A stretch of 42,345 nucleotides of DNA, from NCBI GenBank assembly GCA_002633005.1, contig NMRA01000630.1, positions 197,115 to 239,459 of the forward strand, given 5' to 3'. The position numbers and the translations under genes are program-made. The DNA comes from Phoronis australis (lineage: Eukaryota > Phoronida > Phoronidae). Positions 21,905 to 32,243 of this stretch are shown piece after piece (position 1 is the first letter of the stretch; the number at the start of each line of letters is the position of its first letter). The notes below the pieces were generated by a model. That model had not been told where the DNA came from. It saw nothing but the letters and a program-made list of their open reading frames with translations, and did no database searches.

Positions 21905-22080
21905 GGCAGCAAATTTGTGGTGACAGACCCAAACGGCCGGGCGACTGATCTTCGGGCAAGGCGAGTAGATTTTCTGGCTCACTCCCCAGCTGGCGAGCAG
22001 GGTTTTGATACCTGGGTATATCCATGATTATGACATGGTGCTGGGGTGAGTCTTGTTTTGATACCTGGGTATATCCCTGC
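21905..22080. repeat. GGGCGA/GCGAGT repeat with a duplicated CCTGGGTATATCC
   Basis: Related in motif to 20690-20800. TTTTGATACCTGGGTATATC occurs twice, about 43 bp apart. The same block recurs at 23640-23818 within the right copy of duplication I. The stretch 22081-22880 shows no other feature. Confidence 0.4.
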
Positions 22081-22880
22081 ACTACATCTATATCCCACTG
22101 ACCACAAAGAGCAGCAGCCCATAATCTGATCGTTGGTGTACTTACATGCGCGTTTCTAATCTGAAGTTGGTTAGCTTAGGGCTTTTAGTTCATTCATAAG
22201 CGACCAAGTCTCAATAGTCACCAAGCTGAAGGTGGATACGGTGAACGCAAAGGCAAATGGAGTCAGGCGAATAGCGTGCGAGCCTACGAATTTCTCGATG
22301 GTTTCACTGCCATCTGCATATAGTGACAAAAACATGGTGCAGCAGGTTTAAAAATGAACTAGACAGACTTCAACAGAACTCTACCCAACACAGCTGAACA
22401 TATTGACGAATTAGTTTGGCAGTTTTGTCAATTGCTATCGCTATAATATAGCGGTTTTATCATTTTTCGGAAGACATTGTGAGGCTTATATTTGCTCCGA
22501 ATTGGACAAAGTTGCACAATAAGTTGCTGCGATTTGGACCATGTTTGTGGAGCAGTGTCTGTCGATTTTATGTCGACATATAGGCAGAATAAAAACGGAT
22601 GTTAGCCGAAAATACTCGCTGCATGTGTAGCACTGTGCACTCTTGTGTTTCTGTTACCCATTATCGAATATCGCCTGTTTGAGGAAAGCTTGTGAAAAAA
22701 GAAGGCTAGCAAGATTGCTGATGTTTCCGCCCTGATACACAGTTCACATTTATTAACAAAAGGTATGGTTAATGGTTAATGTATCAGAGTTCATGCTACC
22801 GCGTATGATGCAGTGTAAATGAAGTAAACATCGGTTACATTCCGCGGCTAATCATCATACAGGATGAGCAAATAACGTAC

Positions 22881-23162
22881 ATTCGTTGCAGAATGGGATG
22901 CCACAGTAATCCCACTTCGGGAACTGTCCTTCTATGTAGCACCACGGACCGTCCGGAGAGTCGTCTGGGTTACGGCATAGGTTCGACATCTGCACGGAAG
23001 GAGGAAATTTGTCAAAATTCGTCTCCATTTTCGGTTGCTTGAACAATCTTTTGAGAACATCCGTGTTTGACCAACCTCTACATGTCAGACCGTCCTTGGT
23101 TGTAGCTTTTGAACCAGCATATTCCTGTCCTGACTTGGTCGTTTTACACGTTATTTTCTCCA
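22881..23162 (-). CDS. Kringle exon K2, left duplicate
   Basis: It encodes the same kringle peptide as 24668-24949, with only synonymous differences seen. It sits at the end of the left contig just before the N and is probably the other allele of that exon, not a second kringle. Its apparent fusion across the N to a signal-peptide-like ORF is an assembly chimera. Confidence 0.75.
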
Positions 23163-23176
23163 CTGGAAAGATGCGG

Positions 23177-23177
23177 N
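23177..23177. other. Assembly gap (single N) between duplicate copies
   Basis: It lies exactly between the end of duplication I left copy and the start of the right copy. Confidence 0.95.
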
Positions 23178-24963
23178 TATTGTATTGTATCTTTCCCGTA
23201 CAAATCTTCTCCAGCAACAGGAATCCAGATAACTTCGCACACGTAAAAAACGCGAATACCAGTGTTAATGAGCCTACATACATTTGGGCTTGCTACTCTG
23301 GCAAATGAACTCACTCGGCACACACCTGCAGACTAACTTCAATACAAACGTCACGTGACAACAACATGTGTGTTCGACCAGATTATTCTCGTGTTGCGGG
23401 TTGCGATCTAGCGCAGCTTTTGACTTAACTTGCGGTTAATCCCGACTCCACAGGAACTTAAAATCTTAGGGATGCTATTCGAAAAACTCAAGGAGGATTT
23501 AAGAGACCGGGTTAAAAGCTACAACAAGGGGACCCCATTCCGAAACGAATTTTTCTAAGTACACTGGGCGCTTATTAGGGCGAATACGGTAGCCTAATAC
23601 TGGTGACCTACGCACGAAACGATGATTTTATTGACATTGGCAGCAAATTTGTGGTGACAGACCCAAACGGCCGGGCGACTGATCTTCGGGCAAGGCGAGT
23701 AGATTTTCTGGCTCACTCCCTAGCTGGCGAGCAGGGTTTTGATACCTGGGTATATCCATGATTATGACATGGTGCTGGGGTGAGTCTTGTTTTGATACCT
23801 GGGTATATCCCTGCACTACATCTATATACCACTGACCACAAAGAGCAGCAGCCCATAATCTGATCGTTGGTATACTTACCTGCGCGTTTCTAATCTGGAG
23901 TTGGTTAGCTTAGGGCTTTTAGTTCATTCATAAGCGACCAAAAGTCTCAATAGTCACCAAGCTGAAGGTGGATACGGTGAACGCAATGGCAAATGGAGTC
24001 AGGCGAATAGCGTGCGACCCTACGAATTTCTCAATGGTTTCACTGCCATCTGCATAAAGTGACAAAAACATGGTGCAGCAGGTTTAAAAATGAACTAGAA
24101 AGACTTCAGCAGAACTCTACCCAACACAGTTGGTTGAACATATTGACGAATTAGTTTGGCAGTTTTGTCAATTGCTAACGCTATAATATAGCGGTTTTAT
24201 CATTTTTCGGAAGACATTGTGAGGCTTATATTTGCTCCGAATTGGACAAAGTTGCACAATAATTTGCTGCGATTTGGACCATGTTTGTGGAGCAGTGTCT
24301 GTCGATTTTATGTCGATATTTAGGCAGAATAAAAACGGATGTTAGCCGAAAATACTCGCTGCATGTGTAGCACTGTGCACTCTTGTGTTTCTGTTACCCA
24401 TTATCGAATATCGTCCTCAACTTACATTTATGCCTTGGTTTACAAAGTTCATTCCCCTGTTTGAGGAAAGCTTGTGAAAAAAGAAGGCTAGCAACAAATG
24501 GCTGACTGCTGATGTTTCCGCCCTTATACACAGTTCACATTAACAAAAGGTATGGTTAATGGTTAATGTATCAGAGTTCATGCTACCGCGTATGATGCAG
24601 TGTAAATGAGGTAAACATCGGTTACATTCCGCGGCTAATCATCAAACAGGATGAGCAAATAACGTACATTCGTTACAGAATGGGATGCCACAGTAATCCC
24701 ACTTCGGGAACTGTCCTTCTATGTAGCACCATGGGCCGTCCGGAGAGTCGTCTGGGTTGCGGCATAGGTTCGACATCTGCACGGAAGGAGGAAATTTGTC
24801 AAAATTCGTCTCCATTTTCGGTTGCTTGAACAATCTTTTGAGAACATCCGTGTTTGACCAACCTCTACATGTCAGACCGTCCTTGGTTGTAGCTTTTGAA
24901 CCAGCATATTCCTGTCCTGACTTGGTCGTTTTACACGTTATTTTCTCCACTGGAAAGATGCGG
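23178..24963. repeat. Direct duplication I, right copy
   Basis: It starts with the same bases as 21438 and ends at the CGG (24961-24963) that matches the end of the left copy. It has a few indels relative to the left copy, including extra sequence near 24415-24460. The right half of MITE copy A recurs here at 23178-23591. Confidence 0.9.
24668..24949 (-). CDS. Kringle-domain exon K2
   Basis: On the minus strand an acceptor (catctttccag) opens a phase 1 exon of 94 codons, starting VEKITC. All six kringle cysteines are present: ITC, LTC, NLC, PWC, DYC and PFC, with NLCRNPDD, GPWCY and WDYCGIPFC in canonical order. A donor (T/gtacgt) would end it in phase 1; if unused, the frame stops at TGA 24642-24644 after eight more residues. 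It lies beyond the stop codon of the WSC/kringle gene at 25508. It may thus be an alternative terminal exon of that gene or part of a related second gene. Kringles mediate extracellular protein binding. Confidence 0.85.
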
Positions 24964-25507
24964 TTAATTACTTATATGTAAATTAGATTAACCGCACTTG
25001 TCGGGTTTTTCGTTACGTTTACATCCTGTTCAAGTGGCAACGAACGAAATATTTGTAATGCATGATGACAATAGTGTATTTTCATTTAAGTCAGTTTCCT
25101 TGTTCTTCATCATGCATTCGGGAAATCCCGAGTAAATAATCTGCGACGGGCGCTACGTTAAGATTGAAAGACACGAATTCTCACTGTGTTTCCAACAAGT
25201 GGGACTTAACGTCAGGTTATTCCGACTCCGAGGACACTATGGAATGATAATTAAGTGTCGAGTTATGTTACTTTAGCGAGATGTACCTAGTTAAAACTAC
25301 GTTCCGAGGATCACGACAGTCTCTACATTACATGATCGACTGGCGATCTCAAGCTTTCGCGCATTTCTGCGAAGCTAAACTGGTGCGGCATCTGTAGGGT
25401 AGTAAGAAAATGAAACCTGCTGCGCTTAGATGGGTTCTCACTCCATCACACTGATCCATGGAGGATGTTGATGATATCCAAAAAGCTTTCTTGACACCGC
25501 GTTCAAA
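24964..25507. other. No feature recognised
   Basis: Sequence between the K2 exon and the terminal exon of the WSC/kringle gene. No ORF or repeat of note; no AATAAA was found on the minus strand close to the 25508 stop. Confidence 0.4.
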
Positions 25508-25836
25508 TCAGTTTAAATTTTCAGTCACAAATTGATATCCTGTCTCGGTGAGATTCTCATAATAAGCTAACCAGTAACGATACGTCTCCACGTTAGTACA
25601 TCCGGCTGAACTGTTCATAACACTTATATACATGGACATGGAAGAATCATAAAGTACATCAGCAATAGTCTGAAATAATTTTGCCAAATTGGGGGAACTT
25701 TGAAATGAACAGGGACATCCAAACGCAAAACTGAAATGAATTTTGACAGCGGCTTTTTTCCAGTCGACGTGTAAAAGGGGTTTCGCGGGGCATGTTGTAC
25801 CCACCCAAGTCAGTGTCTTACCTTCTCTTGATTTAT
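25508..25836 (-). CDS. Terminal exon of the WSC/kringle gene, domain not recognised
   Basis: An acceptor (tttctttcag) at 25837 precedes a phase 1 start: AT joins the G left by the kringle exon to give Asp. The frame then runs 109 codons to TGA at 25508-25510. It holds four cysteines (TTCP, GCPC, AGC), sequons NSS and NLT, and Tyr-rich stretches (YRYWLAYYENL). It has no clear membrane span or GPI-type hydrophobic end, which suggests a secreted product if this is the real C-terminus. An internal GTAAGA just after the acceptor could serve as an alternative donor. No known domain was recognised. Confidence 0.55.
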
Positions 25837-25849
25837 CTGAAAGAAACAA

Positions 25850-27497
25850 TTTAATGACATTTTACAAAACCAGTTCCAGTCACATAGTTAACTGTCATTC
25901 CAGGAGAGCAGCAAACGGTCGACTCTAGATCTATGAGTAATATACATCCAGGAGGGATTTGTTTAAAATATTTATTGGAAAATTTTTGGGCCATTATTTT
26001 TTAAGTTAGAGCATCAAGAATACTTTGGCGGAAATGGCCCATTTTTGGTTCAAAAAGATTCAGTTAGTGAAGTCGTTTTAAGACGTTTAAGTGAACAAGA
26101 TTAAATTTTTATAATCTTTATGTAGATGTTGAACCTCTCTAACAGAAGATTTTCCCTAAGGTCATTCCGTTAACCTTCAATGGAGTGCCAAAATTCGGTA
26201 AATTTTGCCCAATATTGTGTACTTAATTTTAAGCTGTGCTTTCTGACCTAGTTTTGGAAATCTAGCACACTTTCGTGTCTCTCAATGATGTCGAGAAGGC
26301 AAAGAATTTCAGATCACGCATCCACGGGTAATTGTCCAATTTATCAAACGTCAGAATAGCAACCCATTTCACAGCAGTAATACTTCGACATTGGGAATAC
26401 GAATAGAGTAATGCAGTCGAGAAAAACCTGTTAAGAATCAGACAACAACAAATAACATGTGAAACTCCAGTGGCACAAAACAAATCAGCAAGTGTACGTG
26501 AAGGATGTTTACGGCATTGTGGGTAAATAGAGTGTCGCTGTGTAATTTGGGAGTTATCGGAAAATTTCGAAATCATTCCAAGTACAGATCTCGACCATTG
26601 ATCTCGACCCATACCAGGAACAATTTCTCGTTGGATATTACTTCATAATCTGCACCATGTTCGGTGCAAGTTGTGTATTTATGCCGACCCATTGGGACCA
26701 ATGTGGTTTTTGACTGTTATTATTCTTTTGAAAATCGAGTCGGTCAGGTGGTATTCTTTTCAATAGACAGTATTTTGAGATTTTTCAAGTTTATCCACTT
26801 CTGGGATGATCTCGTGTACTCTCTCCACTCTCACCCTCTCCTAAGTCAGTCTATGGACGTACCCAGGACTTCAAGGCGATAAAAAATGATGAGAATAGGC
26901 GTGGGAGCTTACGAAACTGGTGACGGTCGCTGAACTACAAAATGCAAGAATTCTCCATAATCCAGGTCACGGCCAAATTAACGTTGACCAGCAAGTGAAG
27001 TTGGTGGTGACCCAAGGATTAATTTTTAGCTTGCAACAGTCTTGGACAATGATATTTTCGTCAATGGACGACAAAAGTCTCCGTGTCCGCCAGGGATAAT
27101 CACAGGTAATATTCGGGTACCGCCCACACCTGGATTAATAGTAGACACGACACGGCAACATGTGATACTCTTGCCCACATAACTTATGAGGAGTCTCTCT
27201 TCGGGGATCGTAAATGCTGTCTTTCGAAATTTTAGTTTTGCATCTGCAGTCGGAGCACTCTGAACCCTCAAATATAGTGTATGGGGAAACACGGAGGTTT
27301 GAGACGTGTTTCTGCTGACTGCCTATGCAGTAAATGCCATCAAATCAATGAGCATTTTATTGTCATCCTAAAGAACATTTTGAAGCCGTGTAAGTATGGC
27401 TTACACGATGTATGTGCACAGCAACACGAAGTTAGAGTACAGTGACTGACCACAGTAAGTCATCTCGGCGATGCACTTTAAATGTGATACGTTTTAC
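25850..27497. other. Intron between the kringle and terminal exons, no gene recognised
   Basis: Minus-strand frames at 26262-26612 (116 codons) and 27026-27292 (88 codons) lack kringle or WSC motifs, conserved cysteine spacing and convincing phase 1 splice sites. I see no repeat family here. Confidence 0.4.
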
Positions 27498-27827
27498 CTG
27501 CATTCGGACAAATAGGAATGACACAGTAGTCCCATGTTAGTTGTTCTTGGTCTGTGAAGCACCAAGGCCCTTTCGGGTCTCCGTCGATATTTCTACAGTG
27601 GTTGCTCTTCTTGTCAGACGAACTCATGCGTTTGAAATCATCCCACGTTTTGTCAACAATTTTCATCAATTCTCTCACATCTTTGAAGGCAGAAAACATA
27701 ATTTTCTGTATCTCATAGTCTTTGTAAATGTCTGCCCATTTAACACACCGTTGACCAAAAGCAGCCCAAGACATGGTCCCTTTGTAGTCTTTGCCGTATT
27801 GGTCAGAAAGACAAGAAATATCCGGAG
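27498..27827 (-). CDS. Kringle-domain exon K1 of the WSC/kringle gene
   Basis: The acceptor is cactttcag and the donor gtaaaa. The exon is phase 1-1 and 110 codons long. Six kringle cysteines are visible: ISC, QRC, NHC, PWC, DYC and PIC, with NHCRNIDGD, GPWCF and WDYCVIPIC. It is longer than a usual kringle of about 80 residues because a charged segment of roughly 30 residues (KDYEIQKIMFSAF and following) lies between the second and third Cys. The upstream WSC exon ends in the same phase with the same G, so WSC and K1 can splice directly. Probable extracellular binding module. Confidence 0.85.
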
Positions 27828-28533
27828 CTGAAAGTGTCAGTAACGTTGTACACATTACCTGGACTAAGGTTACGGCGAGGAGAGCAAGAACTCAGCGACT
27901 TAAAAGCAAGTGTTTCACTGCAGTACAGTACATGTATGCATCTGAACTTACTAGGTCACACTCGCAAAATAAAGACCATTGATATTTTAGCCGTCCCAGG
28001 AGCTCAGCCTTTCGCACAGCCTTCAGAGCGCACCTCTTATTCCACCCTAGTCGTGCTCTTGTATATATGTGGAAATATCTTCGATTAATGGACGGAAAAA
28101 GTGTAACACATTTATTAATTCATAGAATTCTTTATTATAATTTAACATTCCAATCTCATCGATCAATCACTTCAGTGGTCGTCATTTTGTGAAGTAAGGC
28201 GAATGGTCGCGAAACATTTGCCTTTCGCTCGCGGTTGCACTTTGTGACTGAACTTCATTTGTTATCAAAGCCTTGCAAACTACTTACTTTCCCATAAGAC
28301 TTAACTACATGCAAGTCTAGTCTGGCTCAAGTCTACCCGAGTTCACGGCCCGACTCGCGCTCGTTCAACGTTCAGTTTAAAGGCAAAGGCAACCCTTTTC
28401 ATGTCATTTTTAGCAAAAATAAGGTTCGTTGAATAACCCAGACATATTTTTCACTTATTTACTGCTTTTCGTAATTTAATTAATTACTCGTCGTCTACTC
28501 CGGAAGTGACGTTTTGGGAGGCAAGAATTTCGC

Positions 28534-28695
28534 GCTAATTTCTTTTCATATAGTCTGACTGTGAAAGCAGTCGAGTCAGTCATTGTTTTACTTCGGTTGT
28601 GATAAGTTCGGTCGTCGTTTGCTTTTGCTTACGAGTCAGTCAACATGCCACGCTGTTGCTGCGTACTGGAGTGTACTCATTATCGTCTCACGAAC
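28534..28695. repeat. Left inverted repeat of the THAP element
   Basis: Reads inward from GCTAATTTCTTTTCAT through GAGTCAGTCATTGTT and GTTCGGTCGTCGTTTGCTTT to CTCATTATCGTCTCACGAAC. It pairs with 29357-29518 at equal length (162 bp) and high identity. Confidence 0.85.
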
Positions 28696-28716
28696 AGAGG
28701 AAGAACTGGAGGGTGA
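28645..28716 (+). pseudogene. Truncated THAP start in the left arm
   Basis: ATG then PRCCCVLECTHYRLTNRG, stopping at TGA 28714-28716. It preserves an intact start codon and the first Cys motif of a THAP domain, while the opposite arm has lost its ATG. Too short to fold. Confidence 0.7.
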
Positions 28717-29408
28717 TCTGAGCAAACTGCTAACATCCCGCCGTGTGACTCCCTCGTCACACACCTGGCACCTTCCAAATAGCTCCAATACAAGTCCACA
28801 ATAAACTTATCAAACTTCGACTCACCAATCTGTTCATTGGATGACGAACTGTCCTCTTCACTGGGTGTCGAACTGGGTCTGTATTCACTCCCACTACTCA
28901 CCATCGCTGCAGTGCTGCTTACAGGCTCTGCCGGAGCTAGAGACAACAAAACAGGGCGAATCACTGCTAGTTCCCGCAATTGCACGCAATGGGGTACGTT
29001 CGGAGGCACGGATTACAATAGATGAAGTGCCTTCAGTCACTGTATATAGTGGTCACAACTCGCGAGGCTTCTCGCTTCAAAAACGCACTTCTCGGGGTTG
29101 GCGACGGGGCACTGCCGGGAATCAACAGCGACGGTATCGTACCCTTCTTCAGGCGTTGTTTTGCAGGGACCTTCATCAATTCATTGTACATATCTCTGTC
29201 ATAACCTGACTGCAGAAAATGCTTGCCACACACTCGGTAACCCTCCACTGCTTTGTACATTGCGTGGTCGGGTAGCGCTGCGTTCTTCATATGAACGAGC
29301 TAGACAAGTTCGGCGAAGTGTGTCATCCTTCGGAAAGCGACGCAAGGTACCCAATGCGCGTGTGAGACTATAATGAGAACATCCCGGCACGCAGCAACAA
29401 CGTGGCAA
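28680..29408 (-). pseudogene. THAP-domain protein pseudogene
   Basis: On the minus strand a TTG stands where the mirror arm has ATG. It is followed by PRCCCVPGCSHY, then LRRFPKDDTLRR, a frameshift near 29290, then VEGYRVCGKHF and LKKGTIPSLLIPG. These are the C2CH zinc-binding residues and downstream motif of a THAP DNA-binding domain. A stop and a further frame change follow. A Ser/Glu-rich linker (TPSEEDSSSSNEQ) and FDKFIVDLYWSYL resemble the region after the THAP domain in transposon-derived proteins. Start loss, frameshift and stops make it non-functional. Confidence 0.75.
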
Positions 29409-29518
29409 GTTGACTGACTTGTTAACAAAAGCAAACGACGACCGAACTTTCACAACTGAGATAGAACAATGACTGACTCGACAGCTCTCTCAGCCAGACT
29501 ATAATGAAAAGAAATTGG
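29357..29518. repeat. Right inverted repeat of the THAP element
   Basis: Inverse partner of 28534-28695. Its differences from the left arm include the ATG-to-TTG change of the THAP start codon. Confidence 0.85.
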
Positions 29519-30001
29519 TCCGAATTTTTCATGCACTCATTTTGACTATGGAGGAAACTCTTATCAATTTCATAACAGTAGTAAATGACCTAAATGACAA
29601 AATGGTTTTGTAAAAAGTGCTCTGGTTTAACGCAACTCTTTGATATTATAGACAGTCTCCTCAATCGTGCTAGCGAACAAATGCAAAGTATGTTCATCAG
29701 GTAGCAAACGTTAAATCGCCTCCTGTCTGCTGTTTTTGACTCAGTTAATATTTACATGCGTTTGCCAGGTATAAGTAGATTATATTATTACTTTTCTATT
29801 GTCAAAACATGGTAGAAAACACAAGAATAATAAAACTAGGGTGAGCTTGCATACCCCAAAGAGCGTGATGCAGAAACATGAAAACCGTTTCGTGTCTACA
29901 TATCAAAAGAGCCAGAATATTTAGTATGTTCATTGAAGCACACGTGGTACTAAAACACTATCTTTCCATTGGAAATCGCGGAATGAATGAAATCTCATTA
30001 C
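29519..30001. other. Intron sequence 3' of the WSC exon
   Basis: AT-rich sequence between the THAP element and the WSC exon's donor. Nothing recognised. Confidence 0.4.
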
Positions 30002-30274
30002 CTGGGGCCGAGACCGAGACCCAATTTCGCCAACCACCACCGCAGACTTGTTTCGAGTTCCCGGGGCACGGATCATCGCACTCCTCATCTGGTTTCTTCG
30101 AATGTGACCCATATCGATTACCGCACCAGCACTCATCACCCTCTTGCGTTCCGGCAAAGGCGTAGCCTTTGTTTCCGCAAACCTTTCTGCACTTGTCGTT
30201 CGTGTTGTCGGACGAAGTGTATGCGTGATGCTCCAGATCTCGACTCCAGTCGTCACCAAAGCAGCCAGGCAAAG
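30002..30274 (-). CDS. WSC-domain exon of the WSC/kringle gene
   Basis: The acceptor is tttacactccag and the donor gtaatg; phase 1-1, 91 codons. The peptide shows the WSC pattern: LPGCFGDDWSRDL, NTNDKCRKVCGNKGYAFAG, then GDECWCGNRYG, EECDDPCPGN and SKQVCGGG. WSC modules are Cys-rich extracellular carbohydrate-binding domains, found with kringles in Kremen-like and many invertebrate proteins. It is the 5'-most exon of this minus-strand gene that I can see. The signal peptide exon should lie above 30274, beyond or within the Harbinger element, or outside the window. The gene fragment therefore reads WSC, K1, terminal exon. Confidence 0.88.
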
Positions 30275-30716
30275 CTGGAGTGTAAAAATGCTTATTATTC
30301 AAATTCATCTTCAAAAAGATTCAGAAAACAGAGTTTGTCCTTCTCTAAGTTTTTAAGTCAAGTTTGTGGTGCAGTTTTTTGTATCCGCTTACTTTTCGAA
30401 AAATAATCAACATGCAACAAGTAAATTACACGGGATTTGTTTTATCGGTACGCAAATCATAACGTTTCACACCTTTTCTGCCCTTACAGAAAAAAAGAAA
30501 ACACGATAACTATTCTAGAAATTAATGGGAACTGTCATGCGCATGGATGCTTTGCCTACATTTCAGAGCAATACAAGCAAATGAAACGACCGCTAGACGT
30601 CCCCAGGGCTTGTAATAATGACGTCACTCCTCCAACCCATTAAAAACATCACTAGTTTGACAAAAGCTGTAAAACCAAAGGTATAAAATATAAGTGATGT
30701 GTGTATGTCTATGGCA
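30275..30716. other. Intron or 5' region of the WSC/kringle gene
   Basis: Sequence between the WSC exon and the left Harbinger TIR. Frames at 30437-30643 plus and 30624-30917 minus show no motif; the second overlaps the TIR. Confidence 0.4.
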
Positions 30717-30900
30717 GAACCCACAGTCGAAAAAGTTTAACTGGTTTTTATAACTATCCAGCGGATAAGAGCTTATACGTCGGATAAGATTTGTACGCCG
30801 GATAGTTATCCGGCGTATAAATTTGGGTTGCACAAAACTTGGATACGGTTGGGATAAATATCCGGCGGATATGTATGTTCTACGGCGGATAGCCAAAAGG
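30717..30900. repeat. Left terminal inverted region of the Harbinger element
   Basis: Rich in (T)TATCCGGCGTATAA and its inverse, able to form local hairpins. It aligns with the reverse complement of 41650-41834. The outer boundary is approximate. Confidence 0.65.
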
Positions 30901-30951
30901 GATACCATATAAGGCAATACCCATAATTCCTGTTACCGTGGTTCAGATAAA

Positions 30952-31110
30952 ATGGCTGAAGCAAAGAAAAGGTCATGCAACTGCACAAAGAATGAAATCA
31001 ACGTTTTGACTGAATTTGCCAAGTCAAACTTACAAGTTATTAACAACAGGCTCAATCAGACGGTGACGAAGGTAGAAAAGAACTCCGTTTGCAGAGCTCG
31101 ACGCTATTAA
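30952..31110 (+). pseudogene. Myb/SANT-like Harbinger accessory protein, truncated
   Basis: ATG then AEAKKRSCNCTKNEINVLTE, followed by FAKSNLQVINN. This is similar to the start of the Myb/SANT-like DNA-binding proteins that Harbinger elements encode beside their transposase. The frame is cut at TAA 31108-31110, where a GTCGC-rich repeat begins, so the rest of the Myb fold is lost or displaced. In intact elements this partner helps the transposase reach the nucleus and bind DNA. The assignment rests on a weak motif plus position next to the TIR. Confidence 0.5.
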
Positions 31111-31215
31111 AGTCGCCAGGTCGCATTTTGCGACCTAGCCAAAATCCCAGGTCGCTTTTTTGAAACCCAGCTCGCATTCACAAATGCCAGGTCGCAAAAA
31201 TTTCCCGCCATTTTT
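31111..31215. repeat. AGGTCGC repeat cluster with a perfect hairpin
   Basis: AGGTCGCATTTTGCGACCT (31118-31136) is an 8-bp perfect inverted repeat. It is followed by further CAGGTCGC copies near 31150 and 31190. It interrupts the Myb-like frame and is probably the end of another small element. Confidence 0.5.
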
Positions 31216-31629
31216 ACGCGCCAAAAAGTGTTTTTTAGGTCATCGAGAAACTTAAGATTATACTCTTACCTCTAACGTTAAATACTCACAAATTTCAGAT
31301 CGCAAAATTGAGTTCATTCATGCAGGTACGGCCTTACTGTTCTTCACGGCCTCCATTGAAAGGCTCTGCAACGCAAGTTGCCGACGTGAAAGTTGAAACA
31401 GTACTCTCTAACTGACACGTGCATTCGAGTAGCTAAGTTTGCGATGTAAAAAGCGAGAAAATGACCGTTGAAAAAGTATCCGCGATTTTGACCTGCTACT
31501 GCCTGCCATCAAAGTCGTTAAAGATCTAAACTAACTCGGAGTGCAAATTCCCTTCATTTTTGTTTGCAGCCCAAATTTTGCACTTAACTCGACGTTTGAA
31601 AAACATCTACCGAAAAAAACCCGGGAATT

Positions 31630-31935
31630 TCAGACATGAAAATTCGACGACCAAATGTGACGATTCAATTCAATGAAGGGTGTCCGATCAATGCTGGTAA
31701 ACTTTGTAGGGTCACATATTAATAGACTCAGTTTATCGGAATAGTCGTCTTTGTTTGAAATAACATACTGAGCAGACTTCTCGGCGCGGCGAATAACGAT
31801 ATTACCATTATTCTTGAAGCGTTTGGAAACATCTATCAGACGGCTAGAGAGAGCACACTGATGAATTTTGCTGCGACACTTAGTATCTTCAGAGCTAAGC
31901 TGTTCTCGTGTTAGGGTTAACACTGAGAAACCCAT
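31630..31935 (-). mobile_element. Penelope-like or related retroelement fragment
   Basis: A minus-strand frame reads FKNNGNIVIRRAEKSAQYVI, followed by NKDDYSDKLSLLICDPTKFT. This is the (N)IVI.(K/R)A(D/E)K....VI...DY..KL...L.D..KF pattern ahead of the reverse transcriptase palm in Penelope-like and related elements. Both ends are truncated and no palm motif is visible. It lies within the Harbinger element and is probably inserted there. Confidence 0.55.
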
Positions 31936-32243
31936 TCAGTCGAAAAATATCATGATACAAATTTTCGACACAACTTTCTTGCGATAGGTGTCAAACTTGG
32001 ATCTAATATGAAAGTGCGAGAAAGTCCGTTTCTGCAGCGTCCAAATCTCAGTCAGACAGCTTCACATAGGTTTCACGTTCCTCTGGTAGTCTAAAGACTC
32101 TCAATAACAAAAAGTCTCTTGTGTTTAATCAATACTGCATATCGGAAAACTTGCTCCCGAAGTACAGGCAGAAACCATTGTTAACCTTTTCAATAGATTC
32201 ACACATTCAATGTACTCATATTAGTAATTCACCTGATGTGAAC

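Larger units (their letters stand above)
21438..23176. repeat. Direct duplication I, left copy (ends at N 23177)
   Basis: It matches 23178-24963 almost base for base, with small indels and substitutions. It begins TATTGTATTG and ends AAGATGCGG immediately before the N. Probably the overlapping end of one contig or haplotype. Confidence 0.9.
28525..29518. mobile_element. THAP-bearing element with long inverted repeats, in an intron of the WSC/kringle gene
   Basis: Inverted arms at 28534-28695 and 29357-29518 flank a minus-strand THAP pseudogene. The arms include the first codons of a THAP domain, so both ends read inward into the same N-terminus. At about 1 kb it looks like a decayed, internally deleted THAP transposon (P-element or Kolobok style). 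It could also be an inverted duplication of a THAP gene's 5' end. No clear target duplication was found. Confidence 0.65.

Noticed and set aside
22855-23283. 142-codon minus-strand ORF joining a signal peptide to a kringle
   Set aside because: It crosses the N at 23177 and joins the MITE insert of the right contig to the kringle exon of the left contig. In a collapsed assembly the kringle lies upstream of that segment on this strand, so the fusion is an assembly artefact.
26262-26612. 116-codon minus-strand ORF in the WSC/kringle gene intron
   Set aside because: No domain, no conserved Cys spacing and no phase 1 splice sites like its neighbouring exons.
27026-27292. 88-codon minus-strand ORF between the kringle and terminal exons
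   Set aside because: No recognisable motif or splice context; probably chance.
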